From positions 1 to 64,000 of the forward strand of contig NZ_AKJL01000001.1 of NCBI RefSeq assembly GCF_000282355.1: 64,000 nt of DNA, written 5' to 3'. The notes under the pieces were generated by a model. That model searched no databases and was not told the DNA's origin. It saw only the letters and a program-made list of their open reading frames with translations. The DNA comes from Pseudomonas sp. GM49 (GTDB lineage: Bacteria; Pseudomonadota; Gammaproteobacteria; Pseudomonadales; Pseudomonadaceae). Made by a program: the position numbers and the translations under genes. Positions 1-8,072 of the stretch are shown here, one piece after another (within the stretch, counting starts at the first letter, position 1; each line of letters starts with the position of its first letter).

Positions 1-241
1 CGCAAACATCGGTGATACGGCGCACGTCGGTCAGCACGTCATCCAGACCGGTGATGCCCAGGTCAGGCACGCCAAGGGAGCCGGCAGCCACCCCGCCACC
101 CGACAGGTAGATCGCCTTGAAACCGGCGCGCTTGGCCAGCAGCGCGTGGTTGGCGTTGATCGCGCCGACCACTTGCAGTGGATGTTCGCTGGCGACCGCA
201 TCGCGGAAACGCTGGCCTGGTGTGCTCTTGTTCAAACTCAT
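1..241 (-). CDS. prpB: Methylisocitrate lyase, N-terminal part (cut by window edge)
   Basis: The enzyme cleaves 2-methylisocitrate to pyruvate and succinate in the methylcitrate cycle for propionate use. Only the first 80 residues are present; the gene runs off the left edge. The visible part begins [16 protein letters not shown] and contains the [15 protein letters not shown] and [13 protein letters not shown] segments typical of PrpB. The ATG overlaps the TGA of the upstream GntR gene (ATGA), so the two are translationally coupled. Identity is by sequence recognition; the catalytic cysteine region lies outside the window. Confidence 0.93.
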   Translation of the reverse strand, partial: MSLNKSTPGQRFRDAVASEHPLQVVGAINANHALLAKRAGFKAIYLSGGGVAAGSLGVPDLGITGLDDVLTDVRRITDVC

Positions 242-957
242 GACTCACCTCGTTTGGCTGTCGGGTTGACGCCGTCCTGGTAGTGACGGGCGATATTGCG
301 TTTGGAGGCGCCGATGTGACGGCGCATCAACAACTCGGCCAGCTCACCGTCACGGTCGGCGATGGCATCGAGAATGCGGTGGTGCTCGGCGAAAGCCTGA
401 TGTGGGCGATTGGGCGTGGTGGAAAACTGGATGCGGTACATGCGCACCAGTTGATAAAGCTCGCCGCAGAGCATTTGGGTCAGCGTGCGGTTGCCGCTGC
501 CCTGGATGATTCGATAGTGGAAGTCAAAATCGCCTTCCTGCTGGTAGTAGCCTCTACCTGCCTGAAACGCCTCATCGCGCTCGTGGGTTTCCAGCACCCG
601 ACGCAGCTCGTCGATTTCTTCAACGCTCATGCGCTCGGCGGCCAGGCGACAGGCCATGCCTTCCAGGGATTCGCGGATTTCGTATAGCTCCAGCAGCTCG
701 GCGTGGTTGAGCGACACCACCCGCGCGCCGACATGCGGTACGCGAACCAGCAGGCGCTGGCCCTCCAGACGGTGGATGGCCTCACGCAACGGACCACGGC
801 TGATGCCGTAGGTGCGCGCCAGTTCCGGCTCGGAGATTTTGCTGCCCGGCGCGATCTCGCCTTTGACGATAGCCGCCTGAATGCGTCGGAAGACGTTCTC
901 GGAAAGTGTCTCCGTATCGTCTTGCGTAGAAACCGGGGGATCGAGTTGATCCAGCAT
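238..957 (-). CDS. GntR family (FadR/FCD type) regulator of the methylcitrate operon
   Basis: A 239-residue transcription factor. Residues about 17-80 form the GntR winged helix ([19 protein letters not shown], then [19 protein letters not shown]), followed by an all-helical FCD ligand domain with the usual His/Asp metal-binding pattern. I chose the ATG at 957, preceded by AAGGTG, rather than upstream in-frame starts; those would add about 36 residues unlike the family. It leads the prpB operon with an ATGA overlap. Two copies of a GntR-type palindrome lie before it, which suggests autoregulation. In Pseudomonas a GntR protein in this position normally controls prp genes; the ligand is not shown by sequence. 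Confidence 0.9.
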   Translation of the reverse strand: MLDQLDPPVSTQDDTETLSENVFRRIQAAIVKGEIAPGSKISEPELARTYGISRGPLREAIHRLEGQRLLVRVPHVGARVVSLNHAELLELYEIRESLEGMACRLAAERMSVEEIDELRRVLETHERDEAFQAGRGYYQQEGDFDFHYRIIQGSGNRTLTQMLCGELYQLVRMYRIQFSTTPNRPHQAFAEHHRILDAIADRDGELAELLMRRHIGASKRNIARHYQDGVNPTAKRGES

Positions 958-1042
958 ATTGTCGACACCTTGTGAGACAGTGCCGCAAAAACTAGCGAAT
1001 ACTGGCGCCACAGTCAAAGCATAAATCGATATTGTCGACAAT
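958..1042 (-). promoter_or_regulatory. Two GntR-type operator half-palindromes before the prp operon
   Basis: ATTGTCGACAAT, a perfect 12-base palindrome, is at 1031-1042. A second copy, ATTGTCGACA, is at 958-967, immediately before the chosen GntR start codon. The two are 73 bp apart, about seven helical turns. TTGT-N2-ACAA fits the operator form of FadR-subfamily GntR proteins, so autoregulation is likely. Binding is inferred. Confidence 0.6.
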
Positions 1043-1254
1043 CTTCTGATAACCGGCTGCACCATAACGAAGCAACCCGTCTATTTATAGCCACCGGCCA
1101 GCGCTGGCGCCATCAAACCACCGTGCTAGAATGCCGCCCGCATTTGTTTGTCACATCTGCACTGTCTGTCATAAAACCCTGATAGGCATACGAGGGAGCT
1201 TGCGCAGCGATGCCAGGGCCTTGAATCAAGTCGTACCGCTGCGCATCAGGATTT

Positions 1255-1791
1255 ATGAGACTCAAGCCCTTCCCTGCCTTCCTTTGTTTCCTTTGTCTGC
1301 CTGGTTTCGCAATGGCCGGGGAAAAGACCGTGTATGGCCTTAATGAGTACGCATCGCTCAATGGCATCGATCTGGAAGTGGCGGCCAAACTCGACACCGG
1401 GGCGAAAACCGCTTCCCTGAGTGCACGGGATATCAAACGCTTCAAGCGCAACGGCGAGTCGTGGGTGCGTTTTTATCTGGCCATCGACGCCGCCCATTCG
1501 CACCCGATCGAACGCCCGCTGGCCCGTGTCAGCAAGATCAAGCGCCGGGCCGGCGACTACGACCCGGAGGAAGGCAAGAAGTACACCGCCCGCCCGGTGA
1601 TCGAACTGGATATCTGCATGGGCTCGGCCCTGCGCAGCATCGAAGTGAACCTGACCGACCGCAGCGCTTTCCAATACCCGCTACTGATTGGCTCCGAAGC
1701 GCTCAAACGCTTCGATGCACTGGTCGACCCCAGCCTTAAATATGCTGCCGGCAAACCCGCCTGCACCACCGACGCTCATACCGCCGAGTAA
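1255..1791 (+). CDS. Retropepsin-like (RimB-type) aspartic/zinc protease family protein, secreted
   Basis: A 178-residue protein often annotated as ATP-dependent zinc protease. A signal peptide ending FAMA at residues 18-21 places it in the periplasm. The motif KLDTGAKTASLSA has the single Asp-Thr-Gly (47-49) of retropepsin-like proteases, which act as dimers. ATG at 1255 follows CAGGA. The stop is 5 bp before a membrane protein with an inactive transglutaminase domain and then a RimK-like ligase, so the three form one operon. This trio is a known predicted peptide-modification cluster: the ligase would add residues and the protease trim them. The substrate is not visible from sequence. Confidence 0.85.
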   Translation: MRLKPFPAFLCFLCLPGFAMAGEKTVYGLNEYASLNGIDLEVAAKLDTGAKTASLSARDIKRFKRNGESWVRFYLAIDAAHSHPIERPLARVSKIKRRAGDYDPEEGKKYTARPVIELDICMGSALRSIEVNLTDRSAFQYPLLIGSEALKRFDALVDPSLKYAAGKPACTTDAHTAE

Positions 1792-1796
1792 TTTCA

Positions 1797-3332
1797 ATGC
1801 GCTCTCTTACCCTTCATCTGAAACTGCTGATCGCCATCCTGGTGGTGCTGGGCATTTCAGTTACGGCCTATCAGATCTTCGTCCTGGGCATCCCGGTGAC
1901 CGAAGACGCCACTGACGACCTGTGGAACATCGACGCCAAGGTCGAGTTCGTCGCCAGTGCCAAGGACCCGGTCAAGATCCAGATGTTCGTGCCACCGCTG
2001 AGCCGCGACTTCGTCAGCCTCAACGAGAGCTTCATTTCCAATAACTACGGCGTGGCCGTGAACCGGGTCGACGGCAACCGCAAGGTCACCTGGTCGGCAC
2101 GCCGGGCCAAAGGCAATCAGACGCTGTATTACCGCCTGGTGCTGACCAAGCGTTATTCCGGTGAGAAAGCCAAGATCAAAGGCCCGACCTTTCGCGACAG
2201 CATGACCATCGAAGGCCCGGAAAAAATCGCCGCCGAAGCCCTGCTCGCACCGATCCGCCAACACTCGGCCGACGTCGAAACCTTCGTCGGCGAATCCATC
2301 AAGCGGGTCAACAACCTCAACGATGACAACGTGAAACTGCTGCTGGCCGGTGATCCGTCCACCGCGCACAAGGCGAAAATCGTCGAGTTGTTGCTGTCCA
2401 TCGCCCACGTCCCGATCGAAAAAGTCCACACCATCCGCCTGGTGGCCGACCAACCGCAAATGCCGGAACTGTGGCTGCGAAGCTTCAACGGCACCGACTG
2501 GCTGTACTTCAACCCGGAAACCGGTGAACAGGGCCTGCCGACCGACCGCCTGCTGTGGTGGACCGGCGACGAAAACCTGATCACCGTCGATGGCGGCAAA
2601 AAAGCCAACGTGACCTTCAGCCTGAACAACAGCGAAATGAACGCCATTCGCCTGGCCAAGCTGACCGACGAAAACACCGACGCCAACTTCCTCGAGTACT
2701 CGCTGTACGGCCTGCCGCTGGAAACCCAGCAGACCTTCATGATCATGGTGATGATCCCGATCGGCGTACTGGTGATCCTGATCCTGCGCAACCTGATCGG
2801 CATCCAGACACTGGGCACCTTCACCCCGGTGCTGATCGCCCTGGCCTTCCGCGAAACCCAGCTCGGCTTCGGTATCGCGCTGTTTACCATCATCACGGCG
2901 CTGGGCCTGTCGCTGCGCTCCTACCTCGAACACCTGAAACTGCAAATGCTGCCGAGATTGTCGGTGGTGCTGACGTTCGTGGTGGTGTTGATTGCGGCGA
3001 TCAGCCTGTTCAGCCATAAACTCGGCCTTGAGCGCGGCTTGTCGGTGGCGCTGTTCCCGATGGTGATCCTGACCATGACCATCGAACGCCTGTCGATCAC
3101 CTGGGAAGAACGCGGAGGCGGCCATGCCATGAAAGTGGCCATCGGCACGCTGTTCGCCGCGTCCCTGGCGCACCTGATCATGACCGTGCCGGAACTGGTG
3201 TACTTCGTGTTCACCTTCCCGGCGATCCTGCTGATCCTGGTGGCCTTCATGCTGGCCATGGGTCGTTATCGCGGTTATCGCCTGACCGAACTGGTGCGTT
3301 TCAAGGCCTTCCTGAAAAAGGCTGACGCCTGA
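1797..3332 (+). CDS. Inactive transglutaminase-domain protein fused to a multi-pass membrane domain
   Basis: A 511-residue inner-membrane protein. One N-terminal helix (about residues 5-27) is followed by a periplasmic domain (about 30-290) of the type called inactive transglutaminase, which lacks the Cys-His-Asp triad. From about residue 312 a block of some seven hydrophobic helices follows (MIMVMIPIGVLVILIL onward), ending in a short basic tail. It lies 5 bp after the retropepsin-like gene, and its TGA shares one base with the ATG of the ligase gene (TGATG). The probable role is to anchor or present a periplasmic peptide substrate. The family is recognised; the biochemical role is inferred. 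Confidence 0.85.
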   Translation: MRSLTLHLKLLIAILVVLGISVTAYQIFVLGIPVTEDATDDLWNIDAKVEFVASAKDPVKIQMFVPPLSRDFVSLNESFISNNYGVAVNRVDGNRKVTWSARRAKGNQTLYYRLVLTKRYSGEKAKIKGPTFRDSMTIEGPEKIAAEALLAPIRQHSADVETFVGESIKRVNNLNDDNVKLLLAGDPSTAHKAKIVELLLSIAHVPIEKVHTIRLVADQPQMPELWLRSFNGTDWLYFNPETGEQGLPTDRLLWWTGDENLITVDGGKKANVTFSLNNSEMNAIRLAKLTDENTDANFLEYSLYGLPLETQQTFMIMVMIPIGVLVILILRNLIGIQTLGTFTPVLIALAFRETQLGFGIALFTIITALGLSLRSYLEHLKLQMLPRLSVVLTFVVVLIAAISLFSHKLGLERGLSVALFPMVILTMTIERLSITWEERGGGHAMKVAIGTLFAASLAHLIMTVPELVYFVFTFPAILLILVAFMLAMGRYRGYRLTELVRFKAFLKKADA

Positions 3333-4318
3333 TGTTCGGCTTCTGGAAGACCTGGAAGGCCCTGGAAGCCCGGGGCATCATGGGGATCAATCGGCGCAAC
3401 GCAGACTACGTGCTCAAGTACAACAAGCGCAGCCTGTACCCGATCGTCGATGACAAGATCATCACCAAGGAGCGCGCCATCGCCGCCGGCATCCATGTGC
3501 CCGAGCTGTATGGCGTGATCTCCACCGAAAAGGAAATCGATAATCTCGAGGAGATCATCGGCGGACGTAGTGACTTCGTGATCAAACCGGCCCAAGGCGC
3601 GGGTGGAGATGGCATCCTGGTGATCGCCGACCGCTTTGAAGGCCGATATCGCTCGGTGTCCGGCCGGATCATCAGCCATGAAGAAATCGAGCATCAGATT
3701 TCCAGCATCCTGACCGGCCTGTACTCCCTGGGAGGTCACCGCGACCGGGCGCTGATCGAATACCGCGTGATTCCGGACCAAATCTTCAAGAGCATCAGTT
3801 ATGAAGGCGTGCCGGATATTCGCATCATTGTCTTGATGGGTTACCCGGTGATGGCCATGTTGCGTCTGCCGACGCGTCAGTCCAACGGCAAGGCCAACCT
3901 GCACCAGGGCGCCATCGGCGTCGGTGTGGACCTGGCCACCGGCCTGACCCTGCGCGGCACCTGGCTGAACAACATCATCAACAAACACCCGGACACCACC
4001 AATGCTGTGGATGGCGTGCAACTGCCCTACTGGGACGGTTTCATGAAGCTCGCCGCTGGCTGCCATGAGTTGTGCGGGCTGGGCTACATCGGTGTCGACA
4101 TGGTCCTGGACCAGGAAAAAGGCCCGCTGATTCTTGAGCTCAACGCCCGGCCGGGGCTGAACATCCAGATTGCCAATGACTGCGGGCTGACGTTGCGTAC
4201 CCATGCGGTGGAAGCACGACTGGCAGACCTGAAGGCCCGTGGCGTGACCGAAACGGTCAAAGAGCGCGTGGCGTTTGTGCAGGAGATGTTTGGACATATT
4301 CCTGCGGTCGAGGGCTGA
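3332..4318 (+). CDS. RimK-like ATP-grasp amino-acid ligase (alpha-L-glutamate ligase-like)
   Basis: A 328-residue ATP-grasp enzyme expected to form an amide bond with ATP. The ATP-binding core is seen at DFVIKPAQGAGGDGILVI (about residues 80-97) and the metal-binding C-terminal core at GPLILELNARPGLNIQ (about residues 260-275). There is no signal peptide, so it acts in the cytoplasm. Its start overlaps the stop of the membrane partner, indicating translational coupling. Close homologues carry the automatic name alpha-L-glutamate ligase-like, but glutamate as substrate is not established. A REPIN directly downstream ends the operon. Confidence 0.88.
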   Translation: MFGFWKTWKALEARGIMGINRRNADYVLKYNKRSLYPIVDDKIITKERAIAAGIHVPELYGVISTEKEIDNLEEIIGGRSDFVIKPAQGAGGDGILVIADRFEGRYRSVSGRIISHEEIEHQISSILTGLYSLGGHRDRALIEYRVIPDQIFKSISYEGVPDIRIIVLMGYPVMAMLRLPTRQSNGKANLHQGAIGVGVDLATGLTLRGTWLNNIINKHPDTTNAVDGVQLPYWDGFMKLAAGCHELCGLGYIGVDMVLDQEKGPLILELNARPGLNIQIANDCGLTLRTHAVEARLADLKARGVTETVKERVAFVQEMFGHIPAVEG

Positions 4319-4329
4319 GGCCCTTCTCC

Positions 4330-4429
4330 TGTAGGAGCGAGCTTGCTCGCGATGGACCAGAGAGCGCCACGGGGTGTCAGGCTCCCAGCGTCATCGTTCA
4401 CGCCCATCGCGAGCAAGCTCGCTCCTACA
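4330..4429. repeat. REPIN, TGTAGGAG class (pair of inverted REP hairpins)
   Basis: Two inverted copies of the REP core GTAGGAGCGAGCTTGCTCGC surround a spacer of about 50 bp. The spacer resembles those at 5865, 7512 and 24253. It lies between the ATP-grasp ligase gene and pabB. Confidence 0.9.
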
Positions 4430-4506
4430 CTACATCTCCCTCTAGGAGCAATTCTCCGAGGGGACTACAATCGCCACCCCGCCTCGATGGCTGACTTCCC
4501 CCGCCC

Positions 4507-5850
4507 ATGTTGACCTGCTCCGTACACCCGCTGCCCTATCGCGCCAACCCCGCCCAATACTTCGCGGCGATTCGCCATGCCCCCGGTGCCGTGCTGCTCG
4601 ACAGTGGCCGCCCCAGCGCCGACCGCGGTCGCTATGACCTGCTCAGCGCCTGGCCATTGGAGCAACTGAAGGTATCGCCCGACGAAAGTGGCGACGCTTT
4701 CCTGCAACGCCTGCGCGATAACCTGACACGCATGGGCGAAGCCACTCTGCCGGCACCTTATGAGTTGCCGTTTGCCGGTGGATTGATCGGCTACCTGAGT
4801 TACGATTTCGGCCGACATCTGGAGCGCCTGCCGAGCCAGGCTCGGGACGACCTGCAACTGCCTGACGCGCGTTTCGGCTTGTACGGCTGGGCATTGATCA
4901 GCGATCACCATTCGCTGACCAGTCAATTGGTGTTCCACCCGGCTCTGCCGGACAGCGAGCGTCAGCGCCTGACCGACCTGTTCAGCCAGCCTGCAGCGGA
5001 AGTGGGCGCGCCCTTCAAACTGCTCACCCCGATGACTGCCGACTTGAGCGCTGACCAGTATCAACAGGCAATCGAGCGCATCCAGCAATACATACAGGCC
5101 GGTGACTGTTATCAGGTCAACTTCGCCCAGCGTTTTCGTGCACCCTGCCAAGGTGATCCGTGGACCGCTTACTGCGCGCTGCGCGCTGCGTGCCCGACGC
5201 CTTTTTCCGGTTTCCAGAGCTTGCCTGACGGCGATGCCGTACTCAGCCTGTCGCCGGAACGCTTCGTCAAAGTCAGCCAGCGCCATGTGGAAACCCGCCC
5301 GATCAAGGGCACTCGACCTCGGGGCCTGACGCCTGAGCAAGACGCCGCGAACGCCGCCGAACTGCTGGCCAGCCCCAAGGACCGCGCAGAAAACCTGATG
5401 ATCGTCGATCTGCTGCGCAATGACCTCGGTCGCACCTGCCGCACCGGCTCGGTACGGGTGCCGGAACTGTTCAGCCTGGAAAGCTATCCGAACGTGCATC
5501 ACCTGGTGAGCAGCGTCACCGGTGAACTGGCGGATGAGCGCGATGCCCTGGACCTGATCGCCGGCAGCTTTCCCGGCGGCTCAATTACCGGTGCGCCAAA
5601 GATTCGCGCCATGCAGATCATCGATGAGCTGGAACCGACCCGACGCGGACTGTATTGCGGTTCATTGGTCTACCTGGACGTGCGCGGCGAGATGGACAGC
5701 TCCATCGCCATCCGTAGTTTGCTGGTCAAGGACGGGCAGGTGTGTTGCTGGGGCGGTGGCGGGATTGTCGCGGACTCGGAGTGGCAGGCCGAATATCAGG
5801 AATCGATCACCAAGGTGAAGGTGTTGCTCGATACCCTGCAAAACCTCTGA
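4507..5850 (+). CDS. pabB: Aminodeoxychorismate synthase component I
   Basis: With the PabA glutaminase it turns chorismate and glutamine into 4-amino-4-deoxychorismate for folate. The 447-residue length and the chorismate-binding motifs fit: SLSPERF (about 252), KGTRPRG (about 269), ENLMIVDLLRNDLGR (from 295) and PGGSITGAPK (from 356). The PIKGT form of the motif fits PabB rather than anthranilate synthase TrpE. There is no fused PabC domain. The ATG at 4507 was chosen because MLTCSVHPLPYRANP matches the Pseudomonas N-terminus. It stands alone between two REPINs. Confidence 0.93.
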   Translation: MLTCSVHPLPYRANPAQYFAAIRHAPGAVLLDSGRPSADRGRYDLLSAWPLEQLKVSPDESGDAFLQRLRDNLTRMGEATLPAPYELPFAGGLIGYLSYDFGRHLERLPSQARDDLQLPDARFGLYGWALISDHHSLTSQLVFHPALPDSERQRLTDLFSQPAAEVGAPFKLLTPMTADLSADQYQQAIERIQQYIQAGDCYQVNFAQRFRAPCQGDPWTAYCALRAACPTPFSGFQSLPDGDAVLSLSPERFVKVSQRHVETRPIKGTRPRGLTPEQDAANAAELLASPKDRAENLMIVDLLRNDLGRTCRTGSVRVPELFSLESYPNVHHLVSSVTGELADERDALDLIAGSFPGGSITGAPKIRAMQIIDELEPTRRGLYCGSLVYLDVRGEMDSSIAIRSLLVKDGQVCCWGGGGIVADSEWQAEYQESITKVKVLLDTLQNL

Positions 5851-5864
5851 CACCACACCCGCCC

Positions 5865-5966
5865 CTGTAGGAGCGAGCTTGCTCGCGATGAACCTGAAAA
5901 CGCCGCGGGGTGTCAGTCTTGCCGCGTTATCGTTGACGACCATCGCGAGCAAGCTCGCTCCTACAG
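5865..5966. repeat. REPIN, TGTAGGAG class
   Basis: Inverted REP pair with spacer in the same orientation as those at 4330 and 7512. It separates convergent pabB and thrH and probably serves as their shared 3' end structure. Confidence 0.9.
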
Positions 5967-5975
5967 GAAATGTGC

Positions 5976-6593
5976 TTACAGGCTCAAGGTCCGGTTCGAA
6001 GCCTTGATGAACTCCAGCTTCAACGCTTCAAACGTATGCACCGCCGGGAACTGCGGGAACTCGGCGATCACGTTATCCGGCGCATGGAACAGAATCCCGG
6101 CATCGGCCTCGCCCAGCATCGTGGTGTCGTTGTAGGAATCCCCCGCCGCGATCACCCGATAGTAGAGGCTCTTGAAGGCCAGGACCGACTGACGCTTGGG
6201 ATCTTTCTGACGCAACTGGTAGCCAGTGACTCTCCCGCTGTCGTCAGTAATCAGACGATGGCAGAGCAAGGTCGGGAAGCCCAGTTGACGCATCAGCGGC
6301 TGGGAGAACTCATAGAAAGTGTCCGACAGGATCACCACCTGGAAGCGCTCACGCAGCCAGTCGACGAATTCGATGGCGCCGTCAAGCGGCTTGAGCGTGG
6401 CGATCACTTCCTGAATGTCGGAGAGCTTCAGGCCGTGCTCGTCGAGAATCCGCAGGCGCTGCTTCATCAGCACGTCATAGTCGGGAATGTCCCGGGTGGT
6501 AGCCCTGAGGGATTCGATCCCGGTTTTTTCGGCGAAGGCGATCCAGATTTCCGGGACCAGCACACCTTCAAGATCCAGACAGGCAATTTCCAC
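5976..6593 (-). CDS. thrH: Phosphoserine phosphatase / homoserine phosphotransferase
   Basis: A 205-residue HAD-superfamily enzyme that removes phosphate from phosphoserine and can pass it to homoserine. The N-terminus CLDLEGVLVPEIW carries the DxE form of HAD motif I (Asp7, Glu9), diagnostic for ThrH against the DxD of SerB. Later motifs LSDTFYEF and AAGDSYNDTTML (motif IV) are present. I used the GTG at 6593, with GGGAG upstream, because it gives the known family length; the upstream start would add 14 residues. It is divergent from cysH. Confidence 0.93.
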   Translation of the reverse strand: MEIACLDLEGVLVPEIWIAFAEKTGIESLRATTRDIPDYDVLMKQRLRILDEHGLKLSDIQEVIATLKPLDGAIEFVDWLRERFQVVILSDTFYEFSQPLMRQLGFPTLLCHRLITDDSGRVTGYQLRQKDPKRQSVLAFKSLYYRVIAAGDSYNDTTMLGEADAGILFHAPDNVIAEFPQFPAVHTFEALKLEFIKASNRTLSL

Positions 6594-6765
6594 AAGACAC
6601 TCCCATTTGTATTGATTATTGAGTCGAGCGAGCAAAAAGACTGCCGAACTCTAGCGACTCGGGCCTGCCTGCGCAACGCAGAGGATGCCCCGGCCCGTGC
6701 AGCTTTTTGTTACCATCGACCCATATAGAGCGCCCAGCGCCACCGACCTGTAGGAAGCCGCCCTG

Positions 6766-7506
6766 ATGAGCCCAACGTTCGACGTCGTGGAACTCGCCAC
6801 GACCTATGCCAACAAATCCGCCCAGGACATCCTGAAACTCGCGTTTGCCGAGTTCGGCGATGACCTGTGGATATCTTTCAGCGGTGCCGAGGACGTGGTG
6901 CTGGTGGACATGGCCTGGAAGCTGAACAAAAACGTCAAGGTATTCAGCCTCGACACCGGCCGCCTGCACCCCGAGACCTATCGCTTCATCGATCAGGTGC
7001 GCGAGCACTACAAGATCGACATCGAACTGGTATCGCCGGACTACACGAAGCTCGAACCGTTCGTGAAGGAAAAAGGCCTGTTCAGCTTCTACAAGGACGG
7101 CCATGGCGAATGCTGCGGCATCCGCAAGATCGAACCGCTGCGCCGCAAGCTGTCCGGCGTGAAAGCCTGGGCCACCGGCCAGCGTCGGGACCAGAGCCCC
7201 GGCACCCGCAGCGCGGTCGCGGTGATGGAAATCGACACCGCGTTCTCCACCCCGGAACGCACCCTGTACAAATTCAACCCGCTGGCGCAAATGACCAGCG
7301 AAGAGATCTGGGGCTACATCCGCATGCTGGAACTGCCGTACAACAGCCTGCACGAACGGGGTTTCATCAGCATCGGCTGCGAGCCCTGCACCCGCCCGGT
7401 GCTGCCGAACCAGCATGAGCGCGAAGGCCGCTGGTGGTGGGAAGAAGCGACGCAGAAGGAATGCGGGTTGCATGCCGGGAATATCATCAGCAAATCCAAA
7501 GCGTAA
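6766..7506 (+). CDS. cysH: Assimilatory adenylylsulfate (APS) reductase, 4Fe-4S type
   Basis: The enzyme reduces activated sulfate to sulfite with thioredoxin in cysteine synthesis. The 246-residue protein has the PP-loop core ([15 protein letters not shown]) and both cysteine pairs that bind the 4Fe-4S cluster: Cys116-Cys117 in ECCGIRK and Cys205/Cys208 in CEPC. The catalytic ECGLH Cys is at 233. The cluster cysteines mark it as an APS reductase, as known for Pseudomonas, not the cluster-free PAPS reductase of enterobacteria. It is a single gene ending in a REPIN; CysB control is usual for the family but no site was identified. Confidence 0.95.
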   Translation: MSPTFDVVELATTYANKSAQDILKLAFAEFGDDLWISFSGAEDVVLVDMAWKLNKNVKVFSLDTGRLHPETYRFIDQVREHYKIDIELVSPDYTKLEPFVKEKGLFSFYKDGHGECCGIRKIEPLRRKLSGVKAWATGQRRDQSPGTRSAVAVMEIDTAFSTPERTLYKFNPLAQMTSEEIWGYIRMLELPYNSLHERGFISIGCEPCTRPVLPNQHEREGRWWWEEATQKECGLHAGNIISKSKA

Positions 7507-7511
7507 ACCCA

Positions 7512-7613
7512 CTGTAGGAGCGAGCCTGCTCGCGATGAACCCGAGAACGCAGCCGGGTATCAGGCACCCCGCGTTATCGTTGACGACCATCGCGAGCAGG
7601 CTCGCTCCTACAG
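7512..7613. repeat. REPIN, TGTAGGAG class
   Basis: Inverted REP pair directly after cysH, with a spacer very like the one at 5865. Confidence 0.9.
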
Positions 7614-7863
7614 TGTTATCTTCAGCTTCAAAAAATGTGTACACAGGAATGTCACCATCAGTGCCATTTATGTGTGCACTTTTTGTTTCTGCGCCCCCAA
7701 AAGTTACATTCCTCCGCCTGCCTGGCGCCGCCACTCCCTCCTGAATCCTCTCCTGAAAATAAATACCTGATCAAACAGTCAATTTATATTGATTATTTTT
7801 CAGTATCTTGGCGAAAAGCCATAACAAAACGAAATGAGCAGTGCCTTTCATAGAACTTCCGCC

Positions 7864-7879
7864 TGGCACGGATATGGCT
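7864..7879 (+). promoter_or_regulatory. Possible sigma-54 (-24/-12) promoter
   Basis: TGGCACG-GATA-TGGCT has GG and GC exactly 12 bases apart, as sigma-54 requires; the -12 box is one base off the TTGCW consensus. Nitrogen control of allantoin uptake would make sense. No NtrC site was found, so this remains tentative. Confidence 0.35.
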
Positions 7880-7895
7880 TAAGTGCATACATGTT

Positions 7896-7905
7896 TTGTA
7901 TACAA
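7896..7905 (+). promoter_or_regulatory. Shared purine-regulon palindrome TTGTATACAA (site 1)
   Basis: Perfect 10-base palindrome, also found before the AzgA-type permease (52226-52235) and puuE (55298-55307), with a one-mismatch copy before uraH. It lies 168 bp upstream of the permease ATG. The TTGT-N2-ACAA form suits a GntR/FadR-type repressor. Confidence 0.6.
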
Positions 7906-8072
7906 TAAATTCAAAACATACACACACTTTAGATCCGCAAGCCTGAAGCGCCCTATCCCGTACAGGCTGCAGATGCCCCGTAACCAATGATATTCGCCAC
8001 CCGCGACGAAGATTTGTCGAGCCAACGCTCATGCACAGTCATCGCGGCGTCGAGCATCAGGAGCCTGCCGGA

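Larger units (their letters stand above)
7614..8072 (+). other. Long upstream region of the NCS1 permease gene
   Basis: No gene is supported in these 459 bases. The stretch is notably AT-rich for the window (about 7755-7925). It holds a possible sigma-54 promoter at 7864-7879, a perfect TTGTATACAA palindrome at 7896-7905, and a ribosome-binding site (AGGAG, 8059-8063) nine bases before the ATG at 8073. Confidence 0.7.

Noticed and set aside
1857-3173. Long open frame (438 codons) antisense to the transglutaminase/membrane protein gene
   Set aside because: It is a shadow of a GC-rich coding gene: the residue mix (His, Gln, Arg, Asp-rich) is not protein-like and there is no ribosome site.
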